Origin: Pelagibius sp041565695 | GTDB lineage: Bacteria > Pseudomonadota > Alphaproteobacteria > Kiloniellales > Kiloniellaceae | Length of the DNA stretch: 13,304 nt | Assembly: GCA_041565695.1 (NCBI GenBank) | Contig: JBFGUI010000094.1 | Span: forward strand, 1-13,304 | Direction: 5' to 3' | In this document: positions 5,583 to 12,940 of the stretch, piece after piece | Position numbering within the stretch: the first letter of the stretch is position 1 | Layout: each line of letters starts with the position of its first letter | Notes under the pieces: model-generated | Seen by the model: the letters and a program-made list of their open reading frames with translations, nothing else | Database searches by the model: none | Told to the model about the DNA's origin: nothing | Position numbers and translations under genes: made by a program

Positions 5583-6932
5583 ATGCTGGAGTCGTCGTCG
5601 CCTGCTGTCGAGCCGCTGGTCCCGGCGGTATCGCGCGAAGCCGACGGCTATAGCATCGCAGGCTTCACCCCCGCCGATGCCCCCGATATTCCCCGCGCCT
5701 TCACCCAGGTCTACGGCCGCGACTACCTGAGCGACGTGGTTTACGATCCGGCGGCCTTCGCCGCGCTGGTGGCCGGCGACGCGCAGATCTCCTTCATCGC
5801 CCGCGATGCGGCGGGCGAGATCGCCGGGCACATCGCCCTGGCCTTCTCCTCGCCCAACCGCTGCGTGGTGGAGCTGTGCCAGGGCATCGTCACCCCGGCA
5901 CACCGCAAGAGCGGCATCTTCGTGCGCATGATCGACCGGGCCCTCGACTACGCCCGAACCACACTCGGCGCCCAGGCGGTGCTCGGCATCTCCCTGACCA
6001 ACCACATCGTTTCGCAGAAGGTGGTGGCCCGGCTCGGCTTCCGCGACGTGGGCATGGAGATCGACTACGTGCCGCAGCGCATGCTGGTCCGCGAGGGCCA
6101 CGGCGGGCCCGCCGCCACGCTGCTGCAGTACCTCGACCTGGGCTGCCTGGAGCACGCGCCCTGCCACCTGCCACCTTCCTATGCCCTGTGGTTCGCCCGA
6201 CTGCTGAACGACGGCGGCATCGCCGGCCAGCGCCAGATCACCATGGCCACGGGCCTCGACCGCCGGCCCAGTGTCAGCGCAGTCACGGACATGCCCCGCT
6301 TCGACATGGCGCGCCTGCTGGTGCGCCGCGCCGGCTGCGACTTCTGGACCCTGGTCGGCGACGAGGAAGCCAGGGCCGAGGCCGCCGGCCGCCGCAGCTT
6401 CCAGGTGCTGATCGGCCTCGGCACGCCCGAGGGCGCCGCCGCGGTAGAGCTGCTGCGCGGCTGGGGCTATGCCTGCAGCGGCCTGCTGCCCGGCTACCTG
6501 GAGGGCGGCCAGCACGCGGCGATCATGTACCGCAGCTTCGAGGCGCCCTACTTCGACGGCATCCAACTCCACAACGCCGGGGCCGAGCGCCTGCTGGCCA
6601 CGGTAATGACCGACTGGCAGCGGGCCGAGCGCCTGGGCGCCGAGCTGCGCCAGATCTTCGACAGCGACCTGGTCGACCTGCCGACCCCGGCCAACCTCTC
6701 GCCGCAGCCGGACGACGCCCGCACGCCGCTGGAAACCACGCGCCGGCTGCTCGGCATCGGCGGACGGGTGAACCTGGAGAGCGGCGGCATGGCGCCGGTC
6801 GAGCTCGACAGGGCGACGCCCGAGCCTGCGCCGCAGCCGGCCGTCCGCGACGACGCCGAGCTGCCGGCGGCAGCCGACGCCGGCCTGTCCGCCGCGCAGC
6901 GGGGCAGCCGCGCCGCCGGCCGCAGGCCGTAG
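5583..6932 (+). CDS. Two-lobed GNAT family N-acetyltransferase
   Basis: This is a 449-residue protein. The N-terminal half is a GNAT acyl-CoA-dependent acetyltransferase domain (about residues 20-170). It contains VVELCQGIVTPAHRKSGIFVRMIDRALDYA, where HRKSGIF (residues 107-113) is the pyrophosphate-binding loop of motif A, and ISLTNHIVSQKVVARLGFRDVG, which is motif B. The second half (about residues 270-330) repeats a GNAT-like ending, LLRGWGYACSGLLPGYLEGGQHAAIMYRSF, as in double-GNAT enzymes such as beta-lysine acetyltransferases. The last ~70 residues are Ala/Pro/Arg-rich and probably disordered. Substrate unknown. The ATG at 5583 is chosen because upstream GTG codons overlap the palindrome and have no ribosome binding site. 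A long antisense frame over the same interval is a GC-codon shadow. It converges on the PhyH gene, 21 bp away. Confidence 0.82.
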   Translation: MLESSSPAVEPLVPAVSREADGYSIAGFTPADAPDIPRAFTQVYGRDYLSDVVYDPAAFAALVAGDAQISFIARDAAGEIAGHIALAFSSPNRCVVELCQGIVTPAHRKSGIFVRMIDRALDYARTTLGAQAVLGISLTNHIVSQKVVARLGFRDVGMEIDYVPQRMLVREGHGGPAATLLQYLDLGCLEHAPCHLPPSYALWFARLLNDGGIAGQRQITMATGLDRRPSVSAVTDMPRFDMARLLVRRAGCDFWTLVGDEEARAEAAGRRSFQVLIGLGTPEGAAAVELLRGWGYACSGLLPGYLEGGQHAAIMYRSFEAPYFDGIQLHNAGAERLLATVMTDWQRAERLGAELRQIFDSDLVDLPTPANLSPQPDDARTPLETTRRLLGIGGRVNLESGGMAPVELDRATPEPAPQPAVRDDAELPAAADAGLSAAQRGSRAAGRRP

Positions 6933-6953
6933 ATCCGGCTTCCACAAAACGCT

Positions 6954-7832
6954 CTAGAAATTGCGCGCCGCCATCGCCTTCTGAATCTCGTAGATCGAGC
7001 CCTGGGTCGCCGGCTGCGGCTGCGGCATGCGCACCGGCAGCGAAACGAGGCGCGGCTCGATGGTCGGCGCGCCGCAGAGCAGGCGGCTATCGTACTCCTC
7101 GAGGCTTTCGAAGGGCGACATGGAGCCCTGCAGCGGAAAGGCGTCGGCGGCGGTGATCTCGTAGAACACGATGCGCCTGGCGCGGCTCGAGCGGTTCGGC
7201 GCCGAGCCGTGCACGGCGCGCACGTGGTGCAACGAGATGGAGCCGGCGGGGCCGGTCAGGCGCGCTGCGTCCTTCCTGTCCAGGCCGCTGGCCGCCAGGC
7301 TCATGGCGCCGGCGAAGACGCCGTTGGCGTGGTGGTCGTAGACCGGCCCCCTGTGGCTGCCGGGAAACACCATCAGCGGCCCGTTGTCCTCGTCCATGTC
7401 GTCGATGATCACACCGACAGCCAGGATGTCGTCGTTGGTGTGCGGATAGAAAGCCCAGTCCTGGTGCCACTCCACCGCGGCGCCGTAGCCGGCCGACTTC
7501 ATGTTCAGCTTGGAGGTATGCAGGCGCAGCGCCGGCCCGATCAGGTCGCGCACCGGCGCCAGGATCCAGTCGGAGCGCATCAGCTCGTCGAACAGCGGCG
7601 AGATGCGGTGCGGCAGCTTGATGCGGCGGACCCGCGGGTCCGCCGGGGTGTGGCTGTCCTCCAGGTCGATGCGCTCGTTGGATGCGGTCAGGCCGCGGGC
7701 CTCGGCGCAGAGCCGGTCGATCTCCGCCCGCAGCCACTGCAGGAAGGACTCGGGAATGCGCCGCTCCAGCAGGAGGTAGCCGTTGTCCTCGTAGAACCGG
7801 ACCTGATCTTCGCTGAGTGCTTCGCGGCTCAT
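6954..7832 (-). CDS. Phytanoyl-CoA dioxygenase (PhyH) family Fe(II)/2-oxoglutarate oxygenase
   Basis: This 292-residue protein has the PhyH double-stranded beta-helix fold. The iron triad is visible: His123 and Asp125 in EWHQDWAFYP, and His208 in HHVRAVHGSAPNRS. Arg217 or Arg219, a few residues later (SSRARRIVF), would bind the 2-oxoglutarate carboxylate. Enzymes of this family hydroxylate a substrate while converting 2-oxoglutarate and O2 to succinate and CO2. In bacteria they act on many small molecules, including ectoine, phosphonates and lipids, so the name does not imply phytanoyl-CoA. On the minus strand it is last in an apparent operon after the GntR regulator, 94 bp away, and the FAD/Fe-S dehydrogenase. 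A GAGGGG five bases before the ATG supports the start. It is probably a catabolic hydroxylase for the compound imported by the TRAP system; the substrate is unknown. Confidence 0.9.
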   Translation of the reverse strand: MSREALSEDQVRFYEDNGYLLLERRIPESFLQWLRAEIDRLCAEARGLTASNERIDLEDSHTPADPRVRRIKLPHRISPLFDELMRSDWILAPVRDLIGPALRLHTSKLNMKSAGYGAAVEWHQDWAFYPHTNDDILAVGVIIDDMDEDNGPLMVFPGSHRGPVYDHHANGVFAGAMSLAASGLDRKDAARLTGPAGSISLHHVRAVHGSAPNRSSRARRIVFYEITAADAFPLQGSMSPFESLEEYDSRLLCGAPTIEPRLVSLPVRMPQPQPATQGSIYEIQKAMAARNF

Positions 7833-7850
7833 GTCTGCCCCTCGCCCCTC

Positions 7851-7867
7851 GCCGCCGCCCCGGCGGC
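7851..7867. other. GC hairpin between GntR and PhyH genes
   Basis: GCCGCCG (7851-7857) and CGGCGGC (7861-7867) form a perfect 7-bp stem with a CCC loop. No T-run follows on the minus strand. It may tune expression between the two operon genes, but no terminator function is shown. Confidence 0.25.
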
Positions 7868-7926
7868 CGTCGCCTGGAGATTACTCCCCTATTACCGCCG
7901 CCGCGACAGCCGTTCGTAGCGGGCGC

Positions 7927-8592
7927 CTACTCCGTGAGGGCATCCTTCACGGTCTGCAGCTTGTTGGCCAGGTGCTGCTTGAGGAGCACCGCCAGCCGCT
8001 TGCCGTCGCGCGCGCTCAAGGCCTCGAGGATCTTCTCATGCTCGGCCACCGCCGCGGCCCAGCGCGCCGGCGACATGTTGGCCATGTAGCGGGCCCGGCG
8101 CACCCGGCCGGAGAGGCTGAGCTGCATCTGCGCCAGGGTCGGGTTGCGCGCGGCATCGAGGATCATCTGATGGATCCGCTCGTTGAGCTTGAAGTAGTCG
8201 CGCAGCGCCCCGGCCTTGTACCTGACCACCATGCGGTCGTGCAGTTCGCGGATGCGTGCCAGCTCCGCCTCGGTGATGTGCTGGCAGGCCAGTTCCCCGG
8301 AGAGCGCCTCCAGGGCCCCCATGATGGGAAAGGCCTCGTCGAGGTCGGCCAGGGTCAGCTTCGACACGGTGCAGCCGCGGTTCGGCGTCAGCTGCACCAG
8401 GCCTTCGGTGGCCAGCACCTTCATCGCCTCGCGCAGCGGCGTGCGCGACACGCCGAACTGTCCGCAGAGCTCCTTCTCCGCCAGCTTCTCGCCGGGCGCG
8501 AGCTCACCCTCGACGATCATGTGGCGCAGGCGGTCGGCCAGCTCGTTGTGGAGCGGCCGGCGTTGGATCGGGGCTGCAACATCGATGCTCAT
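7927..8592 (-). CDS. GntR family transcriptional regulator, FCD subfamily
   Basis: This 221-residue protein has a GntR winged helix (about residues 12-78; RHMIVEGELAPGEKL, ELCGQFGVSRTPLREAMKVL, TEGLVQL, NRGCTVSKLT). An all-helical FCD effector domain (about residues 82-215) follows. The metal-binding pattern of FCD proteins is present: Asn137 and His141 in NERIHQMI, His185 in EHEKIL, and His207 in KQHL. FCD regulators usually repress uptake and catabolic genes for carboxylic or sugar acids and are relieved by the substrate or an intermediate. AGAGGA seven bases before the ATG supports the start. It lies 22 bp after the dehydrogenase and 94 bp before the PhyH gene in the same operon. It is the obvious candidate to control the divergent region at 11573-11688. 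Confidence 0.93.
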   Translation of the reverse strand: MSIDVAAPIQRRPLHNELADRLRHMIVEGELAPGEKLAEKELCGQFGVSRTPLREAMKVLATEGLVQLTPNRGCTVSKLTLADLDEAFPIMGALEALSGELACQHITEAELARIRELHDRMVVRYKAGALRDYFKLNERIHQMILDAARNPTLAQMQLSLSGRVRRARYMANMSPARWAAAVAEHEKILEALSARDGKRLAVLLKQHLANKLQTVKDALTE

Positions 8593-8614
8593 GACTGAGT
8601 CCTCTGTTCCCGCC

Positions 8615-11563
8615 CTAGCTTAGTGCAAGGTCGGACGATTCGCGAAGCAGGCGCGCCACGTGCACCGCCCGGCGCCCGGCGCCATCGGCGATCTGGTGCC
8701 GGCAGGAGGTACCGTCGGCCACCACGCGCACGTTTTCCGCGGCGTCGCGGACCCTGGGCAGCAGGCTCAGCTCACCCATCCTCCGCGAGATCTCCGCGGT
8801 CTCCGCCTGGTAGCCGAAGTTGCCGGCCATGCCGCAGCAGGACGACTGCACCAGCTCCACCTCCAGGTCCGGGATCAGGCCGAGGACTTCCTGGATCTGC
8901 GCCACCGCGTTGAAAGCCTTCTGGTGGCAATGCCCGTGCAGCAGCGCCTTGCCGCCGTCGAGCGGCGCCAGGGGCAGATCGAAACCGCCGCCCTCGGGAT
9001 CGAGCCGCGCGGCGATGAACTCCTCCAGCAGCATGACCTGCTCGGCCTGCGCCGGGGTCCACTCGTCGCCCAGCAGGGCCGGCGCCTCGTCGCGGAAGGT
9101 CAGCAGGCAGGAGGGTTCCAGCCCCACCACCGGCACGCCGCGGGCGAGCAGCGGCGCCAGCGCGGCGAGGCTGCGCCGCATCTCCGCCTTGGCCTCCTCG
9201 ACCAGGCCGGCGGCCAGGAAGCTGCGTCCGCAGCACAGCGGGCGGGCGCCGTCTTCGGCGCGCGCTTCGATGGGGGCGAAGCCGGCGCGGGTCAGCACCG
9301 TTTCGGCGTCGCGCAGGTTGTCCGGCTCGAAGTAGCGATTGAAGGTGTCGGCGAAGAGGATCACCTCCTCGCCCGCGACCGGCACCGCCTTCTGCCGGTA
9401 AACGTCGCGGCGCCAGCGCGGCAGCGGGCGGTCGGCGGCAAAGCCGAGCAGGCGCTGCGACAGGCGGGCGAGCCCCGGCAGGCGGTCGCGCAGGTTCATC
9501 ATGCCGGCTGCCTTGGATGCAAAGGGTGCATAGCGCGGCAGGTAGGCGACCAGCATCTCGCGCAGCGGCACGCCCTTCTTGCGCGCCCGCGCCGCCAGCA
9601 CCTCGATCTTCATCTTGGCCATGTCGACGCCCGTCGGGCACTCGCGCTTGCAGCCCTTGCAGGAGACGCAGAGCGACATGGTCTCGGCCATCTCGTCGGA
9701 GCTGAAGGCGTCCTCGCCGAGCTGACCGGAGATCGCCAGGCGCAGGGTGTTGGCGCGGCCGCGCGTCAGATCGCGCTCGTTGCGGGTCACCTTGTAGGAG
9801 GGGCACATGACGCCGTCGATCTTGCGGCAGGCACCGTTGTTGTTGCACATCTCCACGGCGCCCTGGAAGCCGCGGCCGGCGCCGGGATAGGCCGACCAGT
9901 CGAACACGGTCTCCAGCTCCGGCACGTGATAGCCCGGCGCGAAGCGGAACAGCTCGCGGTCGTCCATCTTCGGCGGGCGCACCACCCGGCCCGGGTTGAG
10001 TGTCCCCTCGGGATCCATGCGGTCCTTGACCCACTCGAAGCTCTCGACCATGCGGTCACCGAACATCGCGCGGTGGAACTCGGAGCGCACGATGCCGTCG
10101 CCGTGCTCGCCGGAGTGCGAGCCCTTGTACCCGCGCACCATCTCGAAGGCTTCCTCGGCGATGGCGCGCATCGCCTTGACGTCCTGGTCGAGCTTCAGGT
10201 TGAGCACCGGGCGCACGTGCAGCGTGCCGACCGAGGCATGGGCGTACCAGGTGCCGTCGGTGCCGTGCTTGTGGAAGATCTCGGTGAGGCGGCGGGTGTA
10301 CTCGGCGAGGTCGGGCAGTTCGACGGCACAGTCCTCGACGAAGGAGACCGGCTTCCGCTCCGCCTTCATCGACATCATGATGTTGAGGCCCTGCTTGCGG
10401 ACCTCCCAGATCTGCTTCTGGAAGCCTGCGTCGACGGCCTCGACCACGCCGCCGTCCTGCTTGCCGGGATCGCCCCAGCGGAAGCCGAGCTGCGCCATCA
10501 TGTCGCCCAGCGCCCTGAGGCGACGCAGGTTCTCGTCCTGGTCCTCCTCGGCGAACTCGACCAGCAGCAGCGCGCCCGGCTCGCCGCGCACGAAGCGGTC
10601 GACCACCGGACGGAACATGGCGATGTCGCGGCTCAGCCCGATCATGTTGCGGTCGACCAGTTCGACCGCCGTCGGCCCCAGGGTGACCAGGTGCTGGGTC
10701 GCGTCCATGGCGTCGTAGAGGGTCGGGAAATGGCACACGCCGAGGGTCTTGTTGGCGAGGATCGGCGACAGCTTCAGGGTCAGCCGCTCGCTGAGCGCCA
10801 GCGTGCCCTCGGAACCGACCAGCAGGTGCGCCAGGTTGTTGCTGCCGCCGCCTTCGCCCTGGTCCGGCACAAGGGCGTCGATGTTGTAGCCGCCGACCCG
10901 GCGCAGCACCTGCGGGAAGCGGGCGCGGATTTCCCCCGCCTCGCGGCCGCCGAGGTCGAGCAAATCCTGGAACAGGGCCGCCGTCGCGTTGCTGTCGGCC
11001 AGTCCGACGCCGGCAGCGCGGCGCACCTCGCCGAAGGTCGCCTTGCTGCCGTCGGCGAGCAGCGCGTCGATCGCCGCCACGTTGTCGCGCATCAGGCCGT
11101 AGCGGATCGAGCGTGAGCCGCAGGAATTGTTGGCCGCCATGCCGCCGATGGTGGCGCGCGAGGACGTCGAGACGTCGACCGGAAACCACAGACCGGTCGG
11201 CTTCAGGGCAGCGTTCAGGTGATCCAGCACCAAGCCCGGCTCGACCACGCAGCTCTGCGCCTCCCGATCGACCGAGACGATGCTGCTGAGATGCTTGGAG
11301 AGGTCGATGACCACGGCGCGGTTGACGGTCTGGCCGCACTGCGAGGTGCCGCCGCCGCGCGGCAGCACCGGCACGCCGGCCTCGCGCGCCACGGCCAGGG
11401 TCGCCTCGACGTCGGCCCAGGTCTTCGGCACCACGACGCCCAGCGGCATGATCTGGTAGACCGAGGCATCGGTGGCATAGCGGCCCCGGCTGAAGGCATC
11501 GAAGAGGACGTCGCCCTCCACCTGCCGTTCCAGGTTCCGTGCCAGTTCACCGCCGTCGCGCAT
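8615..11563 (-). CDS. Fused FAD-binding and 4Fe-4S 2-hydroxyacid dehydrogenase (D-lactate/glycolate oxidase type)
   Basis: This is a single chain of about 982 residues that joins a GlcD-like FAD subunit to a GlcF-like Fe-S subunit. An FAD_binding_4 (PCMH) domain spans about residues 38-230, with PRGGGTSQCGQ at 68-78. An FAD-oxidase C-terminal domain follows to about 540. The first cysteine group starts at Cys573 (CNNNGACRK, then MCPSY, then TRGRANTLR). The second is CVSCKGCKRECP (Cys632, 635, 638, 642), so up to two 4Fe-4S clusters. Two CCG cysteine-rich domains follow, with CCGRS at 777 and SSCCGMAGN at 907, plus HGHCHQKAF between. The layout matches YdiJ and Dld-type enzymes that oxidise 2-hydroxyacids and pass electrons to the respiratory chain. 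The start is ATG 11563; a TTG at 11572 is nearly equal. Substrate not determined; D-lactate, glycolate and D-2-hydroxyglutarate are all possible. Confidence 0.92.
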   Translation of the reverse strand: MRDGGELARNLERQVEGDVLFDAFSRGRYATDASVYQIMPLGVVVPKTWADVEATLAVAREAGVPVLPRGGGTSQCGQTVNRAVVIDLSKHLSSIVSVDREAQSCVVEPGLVLDHLNAALKPTGLWFPVDVSTSSRATIGGMAANNSCGSRSIRYGLMRDNVAAIDALLADGSKATFGEVRRAAGVGLADSNATAALFQDLLDLGGREAGEIRARFPQVLRRVGGYNIDALVPDQGEGGGSNNLAHLLVGSEGTLALSERLTLKLSPILANKTLGVCHFPTLYDAMDATQHLVTLGPTAVELVDRNMIGLSRDIAMFRPVVDRFVRGEPGALLLVEFAEEDQDENLRRLRALGDMMAQLGFRWGDPGKQDGGVVEAVDAGFQKQIWEVRKQGLNIMMSMKAERKPVSFVEDCAVELPDLAEYTRRLTEIFHKHGTDGTWYAHASVGTLHVRPVLNLKLDQDVKAMRAIAEEAFEMVRGYKGSHSGEHGDGIVRSEFHRAMFGDRMVESFEWVKDRMDPEGTLNPGRVVRPPKMDDRELFRFAPGYHVPELETVFDWSAYPGAGRGFQGAVEMCNNNGACRKIDGVMCPSYKVTRNERDLTRGRANTLRLAISGQLGEDAFSSDEMAETMSLCVSCKGCKRECPTGVDMAKMKIEVLAARARKKGVPLREMLVAYLPRYAPFASKAAGMMNLRDRLPGLARLSQRLLGFAADRPLPRWRRDVYRQKAVPVAGEEVILFADTFNRYFEPDNLRDAETVLTRAGFAPIEARAEDGARPLCCGRSFLAAGLVEEAKAEMRRSLAALAPLLARGVPVVGLEPSCLLTFRDEAPALLGDEWTPAQAEQVMLLEEFIAARLDPEGGGFDLPLAPLDGGKALLHGHCHQKAFNAVAQIQEVLGLIPDLEVELVQSSCCGMAGNFGYQAETAEISRRMGELSLLPRVRDAAENVRVVADGTSCRHQIADGAGRRAVHVARLLRESSDLALS

Positions 11564-11572
11564 TGTTGACAA

Positions 11573-11688
11573 TCGCCTCGGATTTGTATTTTGTATTCAT
11601 AATTCATAACGACAAAGACCGCCGCGACGCAAGCCTCCGATGGCGCCGCAGCTGTGGCGCCGGTGGCGCAGCGGTCGATAGGGGAAGC
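11573..11688. promoter_or_regulatory. Divergent promoter/operator region with tandem 7-bp repeats
   Basis: This short region separates the dehydrogenase operon (minus) from the aminotransferase operon (plus). TTGTATT is repeated twice in tandem (11584-11597), immediately followed by two tandem copies of ATTCATA (11595-11608). TTGACA, a good -35 match, lies at 11566-11571 in the dehydrogenase start area. CATAAT (11598-11603) resembles a -10, but the spacing to TTGACA does not fit, so promoters are unresolved. A GC-rich stem of two GGCGCC copies (11642-11647 and 11656-11661) occupies the aminotransferase leader. The repeats are likely binding sites for the neighbouring GntR protein; this is inferred. 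Confidence 0.5.
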
Positions 11689-12876
11689 ATGTCAGGCCGC
11701 CATTTCCTTCAGATTCCCGGTCCCACCAACGTTCCCGACCGCGTGCTCAGGGCCATGGACCTGCCGACCATGGACCATCGCGGGCCGAAGTTCGGGGAGC
11801 TCGGCCAGCGGGTGCTGGCCGGCATGCGCCAGATCTTCAAGACCGACGGCCGGGTGGTGATCTATCCCGCCTCCGGCACCGGCGCCTGGGAGGCCGCGCT
11901 GGTCAACACCCTGTCGCCCGGCGACCGGGTGCTGATGTTCGAGACCGGCCATTTCGCCACCCTGTGGAAAGGCTTGGCCGAGCGCCTGGGCCTGGTGCCG
12001 GAGTTCATCGCCGGCGACTGGCGCAGCGGCGCCGACCCGGCGGCCATCGGCGCGCGCCTGGCCGAGGACAGGAACCACGAGATCAAGGCGGTCTGCGTGG
12101 TCCACAACGAAACCTCGACCGGCTGCACCAGCCGCATCGACGAGGTGCGCCAGGCGATCGACGCGGCCGGCCACCCTGCCCTGCTGATGGTCGATACCAT
12201 CTCGTCCCTGGCCTCGATCGACTACCGCCACGACGAGTGGGGCGTCGACGTCACCGTGGCCGGCTCGCAGAAGGGCCTGATGCTGCCGCCCGGCCTGTCG
12301 TTCAACGCGGTCAGCGAGAAGGCGCTGGCCGCCTCCAAGACCGCCAAGCTGCCGCGCTCCTACTGGTCGTGGGAGGAGATGCAGGGCCCCAACGAAACGG
12401 GCTTCTTTCCCTACACGCCGGCCACCAACCTGCTCTACGGCCTGGCCGAGGCCGTCGACATGCTGCTGGAAGAGGGCCTGGACAAGGTCTTCGCGCGCCA
12501 CGACCGCCACGCCGAGGCGACCCGCCGGGCGGTGCGCGCCTGGGGGCTGGAAGTGCTCTGCGCCAATCCGCGGCACTACTCCAGCTCGCTGACCGCGGTG
12601 CTGGTGCCCGAGGGCCACAGCGCCGACCACTTCCGCAAGGTGACCCTGGAAAACTTTGACATGTCGCTGGGCAACGGCCTCTCCAAGATCGCCGACAAGG
12701 TGTTCCGCATCGGCCATCTCGGCGACTTCAACGACCTCATGCTCATGGGCGCCCTCTCCGGCGTGGAGATGGGCCTCGAGCTGTCCGGCATTCCCTACCG
12801 CCGCGGTGGGGTGCAAGCGGCCCTCGGCTATCTTTCCGGCCAGGACCAGTCTTTGGCGGAGGGTGCCGCCGAATAA
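11689..12876 (+). CDS. Serine-glyoxylate/aspartate-glyoxylate type class V aminotransferase
   Basis: This is a 395-residue class V PLP aminotransferase. Hallmarks are IPGPTNVPDRVLRAMDLPTMDHRGP at the N-terminus, VIYPASGTGAWEAALVNTLSPGDRVL (PLP phosphate region), VVHNETSTG, MVDTISSLAS, and AGSQKGLMLPPGL with the Schiff-base lysine Lys195. The sequence is typical of serine-glyoxylate transaminase (SgaA) and its alanine-glyoxylate and aspartate-glyoxylate relatives. These enzymes move an amino group from a small amino acid to glyoxylate, giving glycine and a 2-oxo acid. BhcA of the beta-hydroxyaspartate cycle is a close alternative, but no BhcB, BhcC or BhcD gene is visible here. The ATG at 11689 follows GGGGAAGC and matches the family start; the frame extends upstream into the promoter region. 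It is the first gene of the operon that continues with a TRAP receptor. Confidence 0.9.
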   Translation: MSGRHFLQIPGPTNVPDRVLRAMDLPTMDHRGPKFGELGQRVLAGMRQIFKTDGRVVIYPASGTGAWEAALVNTLSPGDRVLMFETGHFATLWKGLAERLGLVPEFIAGDWRSGADPAAIGARLAEDRNHEIKAVCVVHNETSTGCTSRIDEVRQAIDAAGHPALLMVDTISSLASIDYRHDEWGVDVTVAGSQKGLMLPPGLSFNAVSEKALAASKTAKLPRSYWSWEEMQGPNETGFFPYTPATNLLYGLAEAVDMLLEEGLDKVFARHDRHAEATRRAVRAWGLEVLCANPRHYSSSLTAVLVPEGHSADHFRKVTLENFDMSLGNGLSKIADKVFRIGHLGDFNDLMLMGALSGVEMGLELSGIPYRRGGVQAALGYLSGQDQSLAEGAAE

Positions 12877-12940
12877 CAAGAAAATCAGCACCCGCGACTG
12901 AACCGCGAGAACGATAAACAACACTCCTGGGGAGGAAATG

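Noticed and set aside
5562..6947. 461-codon minus-strand open frame covering the whole GNAT gene
   Set aside because: It is the mirror of a GC-rich coding sequence. Its translation is low-complexity (Ala, Gly, Arg, Val, His-rich), with no domain motifs, while the plus strand shows clear GNAT motifs.
8660..11116. 818-codon plus-strand open frame opposite the FAD/Fe-S dehydrogenase
   Set aside because: The minus strand encodes an intact FAD/4Fe-4S enzyme with all cofactor motifs. The opposite frame has only compositional bias and no recognisable domain.
11642..11661. GGCGCC stem in the aminotransferase leader as a riboswitch (for example glycine)
   Set aside because: The leader is too short and lacks any conserved riboswitch core. 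It is only a simple GC-rich hairpin.
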